The translations under genes and the position numbers were made by a program. A stretch of DNA of 28,753 nt from a virus, in IMG/VR virus record IMGVR_UViG_3300033388_001702, positions 1 to 28,753 of that record; one strand, given 5' to 3'. Every line of letters begins with the position of its first letter. Position 1 is the first letter of the stretch. Below, one piece after another: positions 7,906 to 16,187 of this stretch. The notes beneath the pieces were generated by a model. The model had not been told where the DNA came from and searched no databases. It was given only the letters and a program-made list of their open reading frames with translations.

Positions 7906-8400
7906 ATGTATAAATTGAATCAAGTTTTAGAAGATGCATTATTTGATTGGTTGGTAATCTGTGTAGATTCTAATGTGGAAATTATATGGGACAAACCAGA
8001 CGAAGAAAGACCGAGAAAACCATATTGTACTTTAAATATAATATCCGGCCCTGTAAATGTCAATACTAGGGGTGAGTATTCTTATAAAGAACTGGATACT
8101 TATGAATATTATTTTAATAAAAGATTTACTCTAAGTATAAATATTTATGGTAATGAATATATTAATCAACAAATTGATTACATACTAAATGGAACCATGT
8201 TAGAAAGCAAATTGCAAATATTAAGAGCTGCCGGGCTATCTATCTGGGGCGTAAATGGTCCAAACGATATATCGAGGCCAATTGATTCAGGGTACGAATT
8301 TAGGAATCATTTGGATGTACATTTTAGTTATGGCGAGCTAGTTGAAGATATCCCCGGCTCAATTGAAACTGTTTCCTTAAACGGAACTATTATAGGATAA
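7906..8400 (+). CDS. Neck terminator protein (LIC_12616-like)
   Basis: A 164-residue protein with the features of the phage neck terminator family: an N-terminal helix (LNQVLEDALFDWLVI), then IIWDKPDEERPRKPYCTLNIISGP (about residues 25-48), FTLSINIYGN and a C-terminal strand EFRNHLDVHFSYGELVEDIPGSIETV. It sits right before the sheath gene, as in other myoviruses, and should join the neck to the tail top. Start ATG follows AGGA. Confidence 0.8.
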   Translation: MYKLNQVLEDALFDWLVICVDSNVEIIWDKPDEERPRKPYCTLNIISGPVNVNTRGEYSYKELDTYEYYFNKRFTLSINIYGNEYINQQIDYILNGTMLESKLQILRAAGLSIWGVNGPNDISRPIDSGYEFRNHLDVHFSYGELVEDIPGSIETVSLNGTIIG

Positions 8401-8456
8401 ATTTAGATACTATTAAAAATATAACTTGGGCCAATATATAATGAAAGGTAAAAATA

Positions 8457-9812
8457 ATGTCAGAAATTAACGATTTTGTAGTAGTCAACATTTCGCGCGA
8501 GACCGCAAAAATAACAAGAACTGGTTTTGGTATACCTATGTTTATAGGTGATTATTCTAACATACCAGACAGAAGTAAAGAATATTCTGATCCTGCTGAT
8601 ATGCTTACTGATAATTTTTCAATTACTGATCCCGAATACATAGCAGCCCTTAAACTTATGGGTCAAGCATTAAGTCCAGAATCTTTCAAGGTTGGGCGTA
8701 AATTAGAAGATGTAGATTCACAAGCAACTTTAGCTTTTACTGGGGCACCGTCAGCCGGAACATGGACGCTTTTTGTTGGTATTGGTACTGCCACACCAAT
8801 TGAAACTGCGAATATAACATGGGCAGCCGATGATGATTGTGCATTAATTAAAGCTGCTATCGAAGCTCTTAGCGGTATTACGACAGTTACAGTAACGGGT
8901 CTTTATAGCACAGGTTACACGATTGACTTCGATGGAGATCCCAACCTGGAATTTAGAGTTACGGCAATAGCTATAGGTAGTTTAACCGGTGTTACGGCGG
9001 CTACAGTGACTATAACTCAATATGGATCAGCAGTAGAAACATGGGCAGAAAGTCTCAATGCTGTTATTGCTGATGACGCCGATTGGTATTTTCTTATGGC
9101 TGAAACAAGAACTCAAGCCGACATAGAAGCTTTAGCCGCTATTATACAAACTAAACTTAAAATGTATTTTACATGTAGTGATGATTCTGAGGTTACAGCC
9201 GGTACTGCTGCTAACGTAGCGTTAACACTCGAAGCTTTAAGTTACTACAGAACTGTCTATAGGTGGAGCGGCGATCAAGCTAATTACCCAGAAGCCTCGT
9301 GGGTTGGGGGACAAGCCCCTAAAGATCCAGGATCGGTAACATGGAAGTTTAAGAAATGTGTAGGGACATTGCCTGATATTTTAACATCCGCAGAGTTTAC
9401 CAATATTACTGACGCTAATGGTAATACTTTTGAAACAGTAGGGGGTGTTAATGTTATCACTTCTGAGGCCATAACCTGTGAGGGTGAATATGTTGATATT
9501 ATTCGTGGAACAGATTGGTTACAAGTTCGGATGCAAGAAGGTATTTATGCTAAATTAATTAATGCTGATAAAATCCCATTTACCAACGCTGGCATTGGTA
9601 TGATAGAAGGTGAAATAATGTATTGGTTAAGCGAGGGTGAATCACCTGAAAGAGGTTTACTAGTCCCTGGAAGTTCTGCTGTAATTGTCCCGGATTTAGC
9701 AGATGTACCACCGGCAGAAAAAGCACTAAGGTTTTTAGATGGTATTACCTTTAGTGCCACTTATGCTGGCGCATTACATAAAATTGGTATTATTGGAAAA
9801 ATTAGTGCATAA
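8457..9812 (+). CDS. Contractile tail sheath protein (DUF3383 type) with inserted domain
   Basis: Forms the contractile outer tube of the tail. The N-terminus (ETAKITRTGFGIPMFIGDY) and the C-terminal half (GEYVDIIRGTDWLQVRMQEGIYAKLINADKIPFTNAGIGMIEGEI) are typical of DUF3383 sheaths. Residues about 84-189 are an extra beta domain: TLAFTGAPSAGTWTLFVG, IKAAIEALSGITTVTVTG, GYTIDFDGD, ending TVTITQYG, after which the sheath resumes with ETWAESLNAVIADDADWYF. Start ATG follows GAAAGG. Its presence is the main evidence that this is a myovirus. Confidence 0.93.
   Translation: MSEINDFVVVNISRETAKITRTGFGIPMFIGDYSNIPDRSKEYSDPADMLTDNFSITDPEYIAALKLMGQALSPESFKVGRKLEDVDSQATLAFTGAPSAGTWTLFVGIGTATPIETANITWAADDDCALIKAAIEALSGITTVTVTGLYSTGYTIDFDGDPNLEFRVTAIAIGSLTGVTAATVTITQYGSAVETWAESLNAVIADDADWYFLMAETRTQADIEALAAIIQTKLKMYFTCSDDSEVTAGTAANVALTLEALSYYRTVYRWSGDQANYPEASWVGGQAPKDPGSVTWKFKKCVGTLPDILTSAEFTNITDANGNTFETVGGVNVITSEAITCEGEYVDIIRGTDWLQVRMQEGIYAKLINADKIPFTNAGIGMIEGEIMYWLSEGESPERGLLVPGSSAVIVPDLADVPPAEKALRFLDGITFSATYAGALHKIGIIGKISA
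8706..9023 (+). other. Inserted beta-sandwich domain (type 2) in tail sheath
   Basis: Encodes about 106 residues with the order T.TL.FTG, a helix IKAAIEALSGI, V.VTG, GYTIDFDG and a closing TVTITQ strand. This is the same plan as the insert in the baseplate J protein (16599-16901), and resembles widespread domains with A..AL.AL.G..VTVTG and YTVTFTG signatures in virion proteins. The edges are approximate. Confidence 0.7.
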
Positions 9813-9838
9813 AATAACAATATAGAAAGGAAATTATT

Positions 9839-10246
9839 ATGTTGAAAACATACGATCCGTCAGAAGTATCGGTTGCTTTTGGTCCTATTCTTCTTACTGG
9901 TTGGAATACAGTAAGAATGAGTAGATCAGAGGACGGTGTTATGTTTAGTGCTGGAACGTCTGGTGAGGTAACTAGAAGCATTAATGCTAACAAGCTGGGC
10001 ACTATAACATTAACATATCCTCAAGCTTCTTCTGAAAATTTAATATTAAGCGGCTATGAAGCGTCTAAGGTTACAGTTCCAGTTACAGTTTTAGATAAGA
10101 GTGGAACAACAGCGGGAGTTATGAAATTTGGAACTGTTGTTAAACCACCTGATTCCGATTTGGGCAAGGAATCCGGCACAAGGGAATGGGCCATAACAGG
10201 TGAGTTACCAGTAATGATAATAGGCGGTAATAATCCTGAAACATAA
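9839..10246 (+). CDS. Tail tube protein (DUF3277 type)
   Basis: Inner tube of the contractile tail, placed right after the sheath as usual. The 135-residue length and the pattern fit: TYDPSEVSVAFGPILLTGW, MFSAGTSGEVTRSINANKLGTITLTYPQ, then KFGTVVKPPDSDLGKESGTREWAITGELPVMIIGG. The start has AAAGGA 8 nt upstream. No insertion is seen in this protein, in contrast to the sheath. Confidence 0.9.
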   Translation: MLKTYDPSEVSVAFGPILLTGWNTVRMSRSEDGVMFSAGTSGEVTRSINANKLGTITLTYPQASSENLILSGYEASKVTVPVTVLDKSGTTAGVMKFGTVVKPPDSDLGKESGTREWAITGELPVMIIGGNNPET

Positions 10247-10273
10247 TATATAATAAAATAAAGGAGATTTAAG

Positions 10274-10684
10274 ATGGGGAAAGAACCTGTAGAGAAAACT
10301 ATAGGAAAAGAAACTTATATTTTTTATTATTTAGCACCAAGAATTAGCACTAAAGTATTAGTGAAATTAACGAAAATAGTTGGGCCAGCTTTGGGAGCCG
10401 TATTTCCTGAAGATAAATCCATTAAAATAAACGATATTTTAGATATGGATATTAAAATCGGTGATGCAATTAGTATACTAGTTGACAAAATTGATGCTGA
10501 TGAAACACAAATGATAATTGATACTCTTTTTACAAGTATTATTTGTAAAGGCAGGGGAAAACTTTCTGAAGAAGGTGTTTATAATGAATTGTTTACTGGG
10601 GATTTAAAATTATTGTTTATTATATTAAAAGAATCATTGGAGGTCCAGTACGGTAGTTTTTTCGGCGAAAGCAACGTATTATGA
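10274..10684 (+). CDS. Tail assembly chaperone, first frame
   Basis: A 136-residue helical protein between tube and tape measure, where myovirus tail assembly chaperones lie; these coat the tape measure during tail building and are absent from the virion. It has a short N-terminal beta part (TIGKETYIFYYLAPRISTKVL) and helices over KIGDAISILVDKID and LKLLFIILKESLEVQYGSFFG. Near the 3' end lies a T TTT TTC heptamer, in frame, with an internal GGAGG upstream, so a share of ribosomes probably moves into the -1 frame and makes a longer product. The start has AAGGAG. Confidence 0.8.
   Translation: MGKEPVEKTIGKETYIFYYLAPRISTKVLVKLTKIVGPALGAVFPEDKSIKINDILDMDIKIGDAISILVDKIDADETQMIIDTLFTSIICKGRGKLSEEGVYNELFTGDLKLLFIILKESLEVQYGSFFGESNVL
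10657..10663 (+). promoter_or_regulatory. Candidate -1 programmed frameshift site (T TTT TTC)
   Basis: In the first chaperone frame the codons are AGT TTT TTC, giving the canonical heptamer. A GGAGG at 10639-10643 leaves 13 nt before it, like stimulatory Shine-Dalgarno elements. The -1 frame is open from here to 10893 and continues into the second frame, giving a 207-residue fusion. A 12-bp stem (10687-10698 with 10722-10733) lies downstream but is farther away than usual. Confidence 0.7.
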
Positions 10685-10896
10685 GGAAAAAAGAAGAACC
10701 TATAGATAACAATGTACTAGATTCTTCTTTTTTTGATAATGTTAATTTTGATCCGTTTATTTGGCGTCCTATTTTAGCTCAAATAACTACGTTGCATGAA
10801 ATAGATGAACATTGGACAATAAATGATTTAGCAGATGCTAATGAAGCCCTCGATATCAAAGCTGAAATCGAAGAAAAAATCAGGAATAATAATTAA
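10681..10896 (+). CDS. Tail assembly chaperone, second frame (likely frameshift extension)
   Basis: A 71-residue acidic frame. WRPILAQITTLHEIDEHWTINDLADANEALDIKAE (about residues 28-62) resembles the small helical proteins that accompany tail chaperones in related phages. Its ATG overlaps the preceding TGA (ATGA) and lacks a good ribosome binding site at normal spacing. The same frame is open upstream to the T TTT TTC site, so it is most likely expressed chiefly as the C-terminal part of a G-GT-type fusion; coupled reinitiation is the alternative. Confidence 0.75.
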   Translation: MRKKEEPIDNNVLDSSFFDNVNFDPFIWRPILAQITTLHEIDEHWTINDLADANEALDIKAEIEEKIRNNN

Positions 10897-10898
10897 AA

Positions 10899-12800
10899 AT
10901 GATAGTAAGAAATTTATTAGTAAAATTAAGTTTTTCTGGTAATGCAGGTAAGTTACTTAGTTTTAATAAACATGTTGATAATTTAAGAGGTAATGTATTA
11001 AAATTAAGTGCTGCGTTTGGGTTGGCAACTGTAACATTAGGATATTTTATTAGGGAAGCCGCTAAATTAGAACAAACCAGAATAGCTTTTCAGGTTATGA
11101 CCAATAGTATAGAGGTTGGTAATAGTCTCTTAAAAGATTTATATAAATTTGCAAGAACAACTCCATTCCAAATTCCAGGTGTTTTAGAAGCAACTAGAAC
11201 CTTACTAGCGATGGGTGTAGCATCCAAGGATATGGTTCATACACTTGTGCAAATAGGTGAGGTTTCTGCCGGTCTAAATGTTAGATTAGCTGTATTAGCT
11301 AATATATTTGGTAAAGTCAGAAGTGTTGGTCATTTGACTGGATTTGAAATGGAACGAATGCGGCGAGCTGGTGTACCATTATCAGAATTTCTTGCTAAAA
11401 CTCTTGGTACTGATATTCCCGGAATGCTAACAATGATACGTAAGAAACAAATTGATTTTGCTGCATTCCAAGAAGCATGGGCCGCAATGGTAGAAGATCG
11501 GTTTAATGGCTTAATGAATAAGTTACTAGGTACTCTTCTTGGAATGCTTAGTAATGTAAAAGATTTTATCTTTGAAATAGTTACATATTCAGGTGAAACA
11601 TTATTGCCAGCTATGAAAGTATGGACTAAACAGATAGCTGATGTTCTTGAAAATAGTAAAGATTTGATAGAATTAAATTTAAAAATTTTCTTTTTAGATT
11701 TGTCAAAAGTTATAATTGGTCTTAATAAACATTTTATGAGATTTGTGTCAAGTTCAAAAGAATCAATACATCATTTCGGCGGCATGAAAAAAGCACTAAT
11801 GGCTCTTGGTATAGTTTTGGGTATATATTTTGGTGGAACAACATTGAAAATGTTAGCATGGATATTTAAATCTTCTATTGGTTTTTTAAGTATAGCTGGT
11901 GTAAAATTAATGTTATTTGCTGGGTCTATGTTAGTTATATTAGGTGTTTTAGGTGATATATTTGAAACACTTACTACAAATAAGCAAACTATAACAAGAG
12001 ATTTTCTTGATATGCTTGAAAAAAAATTTCCTAAAGCATTTGAAACAACAATAAAATGGGTTAGATTTCTTAAAAAAGAGATTGAAGGAATATCCTTGAT
12101 GTTAATGGGAATATTAACAATGGATAAAGACATGATAGCCGCGGGAGCTTACCAGGTTCTTGAAGCTTACAGAATGGCTAAAAGTAAATCCGAAAAAGGA
12201 AAACCGATTAGTAAAGGTATGTCAGTTGAAAAGGGAATTGGGGGAGCATTGGGTGCTGCAAAAAGGGGCATGGGTCAAGGCGAAATTTACGGGGGATCAG
12301 AAGCTGAAGTAAGAGCATTATATCCTAAAACTACCGCTATTTCTGATTTTATGTGGAAATTGAAAAATTTTGTAGACGAAACATTTCAACCTGGTGGTAA
12401 GCCTGAACCAACAGATGTTTTCCCTTCCATGAAAGAGCATAAACGGGGCGAGCCATTGATTGGTTTTAAAATGCATAGTACAGAAGAAGCTTTTCAAAAA
12501 TTATTTCAAGGGATTCCGGTCGTTAAAGAAATGTATGAAAAATCAAAAAAAGGTTTAGGTAGTTTGGGAAAATCTGGTTGGGTTGGTTTAGAAGAAAATT
12601 TAGGATCAATTAGAACTGTAAATAATAATTTTACTGCTAATATAACAGCTAGTAAGTTACCAGCAGATGCAGACATAAATACATTCAAAAACAGTATAGA
12701 AAAATCAATGATGAAAGCCGCTAAAAAATTTAGTGACGAAGAAAGAAGAGCTACTTATAATAATATTTCAAGTAATGAAATTTTAGGTGCTAAAGAATAA
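10899..12800 (+). CDS. Tape measure protein
   Basis: Sets tail length and is ejected into the host envelope. Residues about 55-210 match the tape-measure N-terminal domain: AKLEQTRIAFQVMT, LYKFARTTPFQIPGVLEATRTLLAMG, IFGKVRSVGHLTGFEMERMRRAGVPLSEFLAKTLG and RFNGLMNKLLGTLLG. Hydrophobic segments lie at about 299-323 and 330-352, good candidates for membrane insertion. Gly/Lys-rich and helical parts follow. The usual rule of about 0.15 nm per residue gives a tail near 95 nm for 633 residues, short for a myovirus. The ribosome binding site is weak (AGGA far upstream). Confidence 0.93.
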   Translation: MIVRNLLVKLSFSGNAGKLLSFNKHVDNLRGNVLKLSAAFGLATVTLGYFIREAAKLEQTRIAFQVMTNSIEVGNSLLKDLYKFARTTPFQIPGVLEATRTLLAMGVASKDMVHTLVQIGEVSAGLNVRLAVLANIFGKVRSVGHLTGFEMERMRRAGVPLSEFLAKTLGTDIPGMLTMIRKKQIDFAAFQEAWAAMVEDRFNGLMNKLLGTLLGMLSNVKDFIFEIVTYSGETLLPAMKVWTKQIADVLENSKDLIELNLKIFFLDLSKVIIGLNKHFMRFVSSSKESIHHFGGMKKALMALGIVLGIYFGGTTLKMLAWIFKSSIGFLSIAGVKLMLFAGSMLVILGVLGDIFETLTTNKQTITRDFLDMLEKKFPKAFETTIKWVRFLKKEIEGISLMLMGILTMDKDMIAAGAYQVLEAYRMAKSKSEKGKPISKGMSVEKGIGGALGAAKRGMGQGEIYGGSEAEVRALYPKTTAISDFMWKLKNFVDETFQPGGKPEPTDVFPSMKEHKRGEPLIGFKMHSTEEAFQKLFQGIPVVKEMYEKSKKGLGSLGKSGWVGLEENLGSIRTVNNNFTANITASKLPADADINTFKNSIEKSMMKAAKKFSDEERRATYNNISSNEILGAKE

Positions 12801-12802
12801 TT

Positions 12803-13450
12803 ATGGCTAATATTTTCGATATGTTGAAAGCTAAAAGAATTACAGTTATTACAGATGGTGAAAAAACTATAATTGGATGTGATGTTATAACTGAAGAATC
12901 TCATGAAATGATATCTGAAGCTACTGAATTTGAGATAGAAGATGGTAGTTTAATCACAGATCATATTATAAAAAAAGGTAAAAGGTTGAAACTTACCGGG
13001 CTAATATCAGATGATCCTATAACTATCTTGCAAACAGGACTTCTTGAAAGAACATCATCAATAGTTCCTGAAAATTTGAAATCTAAACTTGGATTCGGAC
13101 TAGGCGGTAAACCTAGCAAAGATGTTTTTGATCATTTTGAAGAAATATATGACAATAAAATCCCTGTCGAAGTAGTTACGGGGCTGAAAAAATATGATAA
13201 TATGATTATGATAGATTTGAATATGCCAAGATCAAGTAAAACAGTTAGATCACTTCAGTTTACCGCAACATTTAAACAAATTAATATAGTATCAACGGAT
13301 TTTACTTATGCTCCTAGTCAAAAAATGGAAGCTGAATTAGGTGCAGAGACAAAGAAAAATATAGGTAAAAAGGGAACGCAAATATCTACACAAACAGAAG
13401 GTACGCTTGGATTCTGGAATGGTCTTGTCGGTAGCCCTTTTGCTCCTTAA
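12803..13450 (+). CDS. Dit-like baseplate protein
   Basis: Residues about 33-75 (SHEMISEATEFEIEDGSLITDHIIKKGKRLKLTGLISDDP) match the N-terminal beta domain of Dit-like tail proteins in Pam3/Mu-type baseplates, which link tube and hub. A conserved second part follows (FDHFEEIYDNKIPVEVVTGLKKYDNMIMIDLNMPR, then LQFTATFKQINIV). Position right after the tape measure agrees. The start lies 2 nt after the tape-measure stop with a weak ribosome binding site, so translation is probably coupled. Confidence 0.8.
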   Translation: MANIFDMLKAKRITVITDGEKTIIGCDVITEESHEMISEATEFEIEDGSLITDHIIKKGKRLKLTGLISDDPITILQTGLLERTSSIVPENLKSKLGFGLGGKPSKDVFDHFEEIYDNKIPVEVVTGLKKYDNMIMIDLNMPRSSKTVRSLQFTATFKQINIVSTDFTYAPSQKMEAELGAETKKNIGKKGTQISTQTEGTLGFWNGLVGSPFAP

Positions 13451-13462
13451 TATATAGGTTAT

Positions 13463-13807
13463 TTGGCTTATGAAAATATAATTGTTAAAAAAATTCCATT
13501 ACAAAAAAATGTGTATAATTATGAATTTAGTATAACAGCACAACAAATTGATTATATATTAAGATTATATTATAATAGAAGAATTGCTCAATGGACTTTG
13601 GATATAAAAGATGAGGATAATAATCCTATTGTTATGAGTATCCCGTTGTTAATCGGAGCGCAATTAACCAAGAGATTTGTTAATGAGAAATTAATTGGTC
13701 TAAAGTACATGTTATTATCAAATGATAAGAATGTATATGAAGAAGCTACCGAAGATTCATTAGGTAATAATTGTAATCTTTACTTTATGTATGAATTGAC
13801 GACTTAA
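13463..13807 (+). CDS. Baseplate plug protein (Pam3 gp18-like)
   Basis: A 114-residue protein with the pattern of the cyanophage Pam3 plug family: KIPLQKNVYNYEFSITAQQIDYILRLYYNRRIAQWTLDIKDEDNNPIV (about residues 9-56), where YN.R...W.LDI.D is the clearest signature. The plug closes the central channel of the baseplate. There is no ATG at the N-terminus; a TTG at 13463 is the only sensible start, shortly after TAGG. The next gene begins 2 nt past the stop. Confidence 0.8.
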   Translation: MAYENIIVKKIPLQKNVYNYEFSITAQQIDYILRLYYNRRIAQWTLDIKDEDNNPIVMSIPLLIGAQLTKRFVNEKLIGLKYMLLSNDKNVYEEATEDSLGNNCNLYFMYELTT

Positions 13808-13808
13808 T

Positions 13809-14867
13809 ATGAATGCACTATTTAATAGAAACGTAGAAGTCATTTGGGGTCCAACAAGAGAAATTATTACAGGCACACCATTTTTAGTAAATAATACTTC
13901 AGAAGGATTGAATGTTATGGATGCCTCTGGTTCTGGTTGGCCTTATTTTAATTATCTCAACCCTCCACTTATGAATAAAACTGCTTCTAAGTTAAAAATT
14001 GAATTTAATATAAAAAAAGATTTTGAAAAATCCGAAAACGAAGCGGTTATTAAAATATATAATTTAAAACAAGATAAATACTTGATAATAGAAGATGAGT
14101 CTAAGACAAAATATAAAGTATATCTTTATGTCGGATATGGGGATACTTACCATAAGTTGTATAGTGGGGATATAGAAGAAGCTGCTTATATAAAAGAAGG
14201 ACCAAACTGGGTGTTTATGATTAAGGCTAAAGATGGACAAACGGTTATGAATGAAACTATAATAAATAAATCATATACAGGTGGCATGAAACTTAAAGAT
14301 GCCATGTTGGATATGATTAAAGATTCTAGTGAAAAAACAAAAGATCAAACTAAATTATTTTTTACCAAAAAAGTTAGAAAATGGGTAGAAGATAATGTTT
14401 CAAGTAGTTTCAAGATAGACAGCGGCTTATCTGTTACCGGAAGATTAATAGACCAATTTGATAAATTTATGGATGAAATAGGGGGTAAACTAAGCGTACA
14501 AGACGAGAAAATGGAAATCATATGGAAAGATAGTAATAATAAAAACGATATTGTGGTATTAAATCCTAATAGCGGATTAATTGGTTCTCCTGTTAGGAAA
14601 AAGGATAATTATATTGAATTTAAATCATTACTAATTCCTATGATTTCGCCAGGAGGTCTTGTTAAAATAGAAAGCAGACAAGTAAATGATTATTTCAGGG
14701 TAGATAAGGCTGATTATATTGGTGATACACATAGTCAAGCATGGGAATGTAGGTGTGAAGGTGTAAAACCAACTAATCTTGATACGAGTCCTCCTAAAAT
14801 TAAATATTATGAAGTTATAAATAATATAGCCGTAGAAGATGAGGCTAAAATATTAGCAAATGCGTAA
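13809..14867 (+). CDS. Baseplate hub protein
   Basis: Hub proteins join tail tube and spike. Residues about 62-120 (LKIEFNIKKDFEKSENEAVIKIYNLKQD, then YKVYLYVGYGDTYHKLYSGDIEEAAY) are the typical first hub domain, with N.A.I.IYNL and a GY.....L..G.I pattern. The later part (SGLSVTGRLIDQFDKFMDEIGGKLSVQDEKMEII, SGLIGSPVRKKDNYIEFKSLLIPMISPGGLVKIES) fits gpD-like hub proteins. The gene sits between plug and spike and overlaps the spike gene by 8 nt. Confidence 0.82.
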   Translation: MNALFNRNVEVIWGPTREIITGTPFLVNNTSEGLNVMDASGSGWPYFNYLNPPLMNKTASKLKIEFNIKKDFEKSENEAVIKIYNLKQDKYLIIEDESKTKYKVYLYVGYGDTYHKLYSGDIEEAAYIKEGPNWVFMIKAKDGQTVMNETIINKSYTGGMKLKDAMLDMIKDSSEKTKDQTKLFFTKKVRKWVEDNVSSSFKIDSGLSVTGRLIDQFDKFMDEIGGKLSVQDEKMEIIWKDSNNKNDIVVLNPNSGLIGSPVRKKDNYIEFKSLLIPMISPGGLVKIESRQVNDYFRVDKADYIGDTHSQAWECRCEGVKPTNLDTSPPKIKYYEVINNIAVEDEAKILANA

Positions 14868-15540
14868 CAATAAAATAATAAAACCAACCTTATCAAAATT
14901 AATATCTGAAGCTACAAAAAAGGAAAGTTTGGATTTAAGAGCTAATATGCCTGGAAGAGTTGAAACATATGATTCATCACTTCAAAAAGCAACCATACAG
15001 CCATTGTTTTCTATTTCGTATAAGGGTAATCCAACTGTAGATTATGATTTACCTATTATAACAGAAGTTCCAGTACGATGGGACTCCTCTAATGACGGAA
15101 ATGCATATATACATCTTCCTTTAAAACCAGGGGATTTAGGTATGCTTATTTTTTCAGATAGGGCTTTAGATAATTATTTATCCGCTGTTCCAGATAATAA
15201 TAATAAAATACAACCAAAACGTCCAACTAAAACTAGATTTCATGATTTAACTGACGGTTGGTTTATCCCTGGCATTTTACCATTCTCAAAAGCTTTGAAT
15301 ATTATCAATAATGATGATATAATCTTTAACAATGGTGATATGAGAATTGAAATTGGAAATGACGGTAAGATAGCATTTAGATCACAATCAGATGAAATTA
15401 TGGATATATTAATAACTGTTCTTGAATATATAAGAGATGGAAGAGTGTTAACCGCGCTCGGCGCACAAAGCTGGATTGCCGTTGATTACGCTAAAATTGA
15501 TGGAATGATAACACGTTTGACTGCATTCAAAAAGGATTAA
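14860..15540 (+). CDS. Membrane-puncturing spike (Gp138 type)
   Basis: Central spike that pierces the host outer membrane. Residues about 25-115 form the Gp138 N-terminal OB-like domain: LRANMPGRVETYDSSLQKATIQPLF, PIITEVPVRW, IHLPLKPGDLGMLIFSDRALDNYL. HDLTDGWFIPGILPF follows, then short strands (NGDMRIEIGNDGKIAFRSQS) that suit a narrow beta-helix tip, and a C-terminal helix. The start is inside the end of the hub gene. Confidence 0.85.
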   Translation: MRNNKIIKPTLSKLISEATKKESLDLRANMPGRVETYDSSLQKATIQPLFSISYKGNPTVDYDLPIITEVPVRWDSSNDGNAYIHLPLKPGDLGMLIFSDRALDNYLSAVPDNNNKIQPKRPTKTRFHDLTDGWFIPGILPFSKALNIINNDDIIFNNGDMRIEIGNDGKIAFRSQSDEIMDILITVLEYIRDGRVLTALGAQSWIAVDYAKIDGMITRLTAFKKD

Positions 15541-15542
15541 TA

Positions 15543-15773
15543 ATGGCTTTAATTGGATCTGCGGCAACATGGAAAACTGCCTTAATCGCTACTCTGAATA
15601 CCGGAGATTTAAGCGCAGGGGAAATCGCTACATTGGAAGCTTTTTGGTTGGGAGTTTTAGGAGTTCACGTAACACACATAACTACAAATGCTTTACTCAG
15701 CACAGTTGTCTCTACTCCTGACACCTTCACGGGAGTCGGAGTCGGAACCCCACCTGCAACCGGAATAAAATAA
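15543..15773 (+). CDS. Unknown small protein between spike and wedge
   Basis: A 76-residue Ala/Thr/Gly-rich protein I do not recognise. A helical N-terminal half (ATWKTALIATLNTGDLSAGEIATLEAFWLGVLG) is followed by a small beta-like C-terminal part ending TFTGVGVGTPPATGIK. AAGGA overlapping the spike stop serves as ribosome binding site. Its place just after the spike gene would suit a spike-tip or baseplate accessory role, but it has no PAAR motif or clear metal-binding residues. By eye the DNA is richer in G+C than its neighbours. Confidence 0.7.
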   Translation: MALIGSAATWKTALIATLNTGDLSAGEIATLEAFWLGVLGVHVTHITTNALLSTVVSTPDTFTGVGVGTPPATGIK

Positions 15774-15805
15774 ATTATGAAATTAATAAAAGATTTGAAT
15801 ATATA

Positions 15806-16177
15806 ATGAATGATATAGTAGATATTAAACTTAATGAAATAACTTGGGATATTAGTATTACCGGACAGGATATAGATTTTGTGTACGGAGTAGAGGCAAT
15901 AAAGCAGCATCTCAGACAAAGGCTGTCTCTCTTTAAAGGAGAATATCCTTACGATTTAACTAGAGGAATTCCGTACCATGATGAATTTTTTAAAAAGAAT
16001 TTTAATCCAGTTATAATAGATACAGTCTTAAAGTCAACAATAATAGATACCCCTGGTGTTATCGAATTAGTTAAGTTTGATTTAGATTTTAGTGATTCTT
16101 CAAGAGAGTTATCTTTAACTTTTAAAGCAACATGCAGTGATGGAGTAATAGATTATAGTGATATAATATCACTTTAA
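15806..16177 (+). CDS. Baseplate wedge protein (gp25/Mu gp46-like)
   Basis: A 123-residue protein with the gp25-like core: DISITGQDIDFVYGVEAIKQHLRQRLSLFKGEYPYDLTRGIPYHDEFF (about residues 15-62), followed by VIIDTVLKSTIIDTPGVIELVKFDLDFS and a last beta strand with LTFKATCSDG. gp25-like proteins are conserved wedge parts that start sheath assembly in all contractile systems. It lies just upstream of baseplate J, the expected pair. Ribosome binding site is weak. Confidence 0.85.
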   Translation: MNDIVDIKLNEITWDISITGQDIDFVYGVEAIKQHLRQRLSLFKGEYPYDLTRGIPYHDEFFKKNFNPVIIDTVLKSTIIDTPGVIELVKFDLDFSDSSRELSLTFKATCSDGVIDYSDIISL

Positions 16178-16187
16178 GGAGTTATTT

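Noticed and set aside
10687-10733. 12-bp stem as the main frameshift stimulator
   Set aside because: It starts 23 nt after the heptamer, farther than the usual 5-9 nt, so it is only mentioned as a possible helper.
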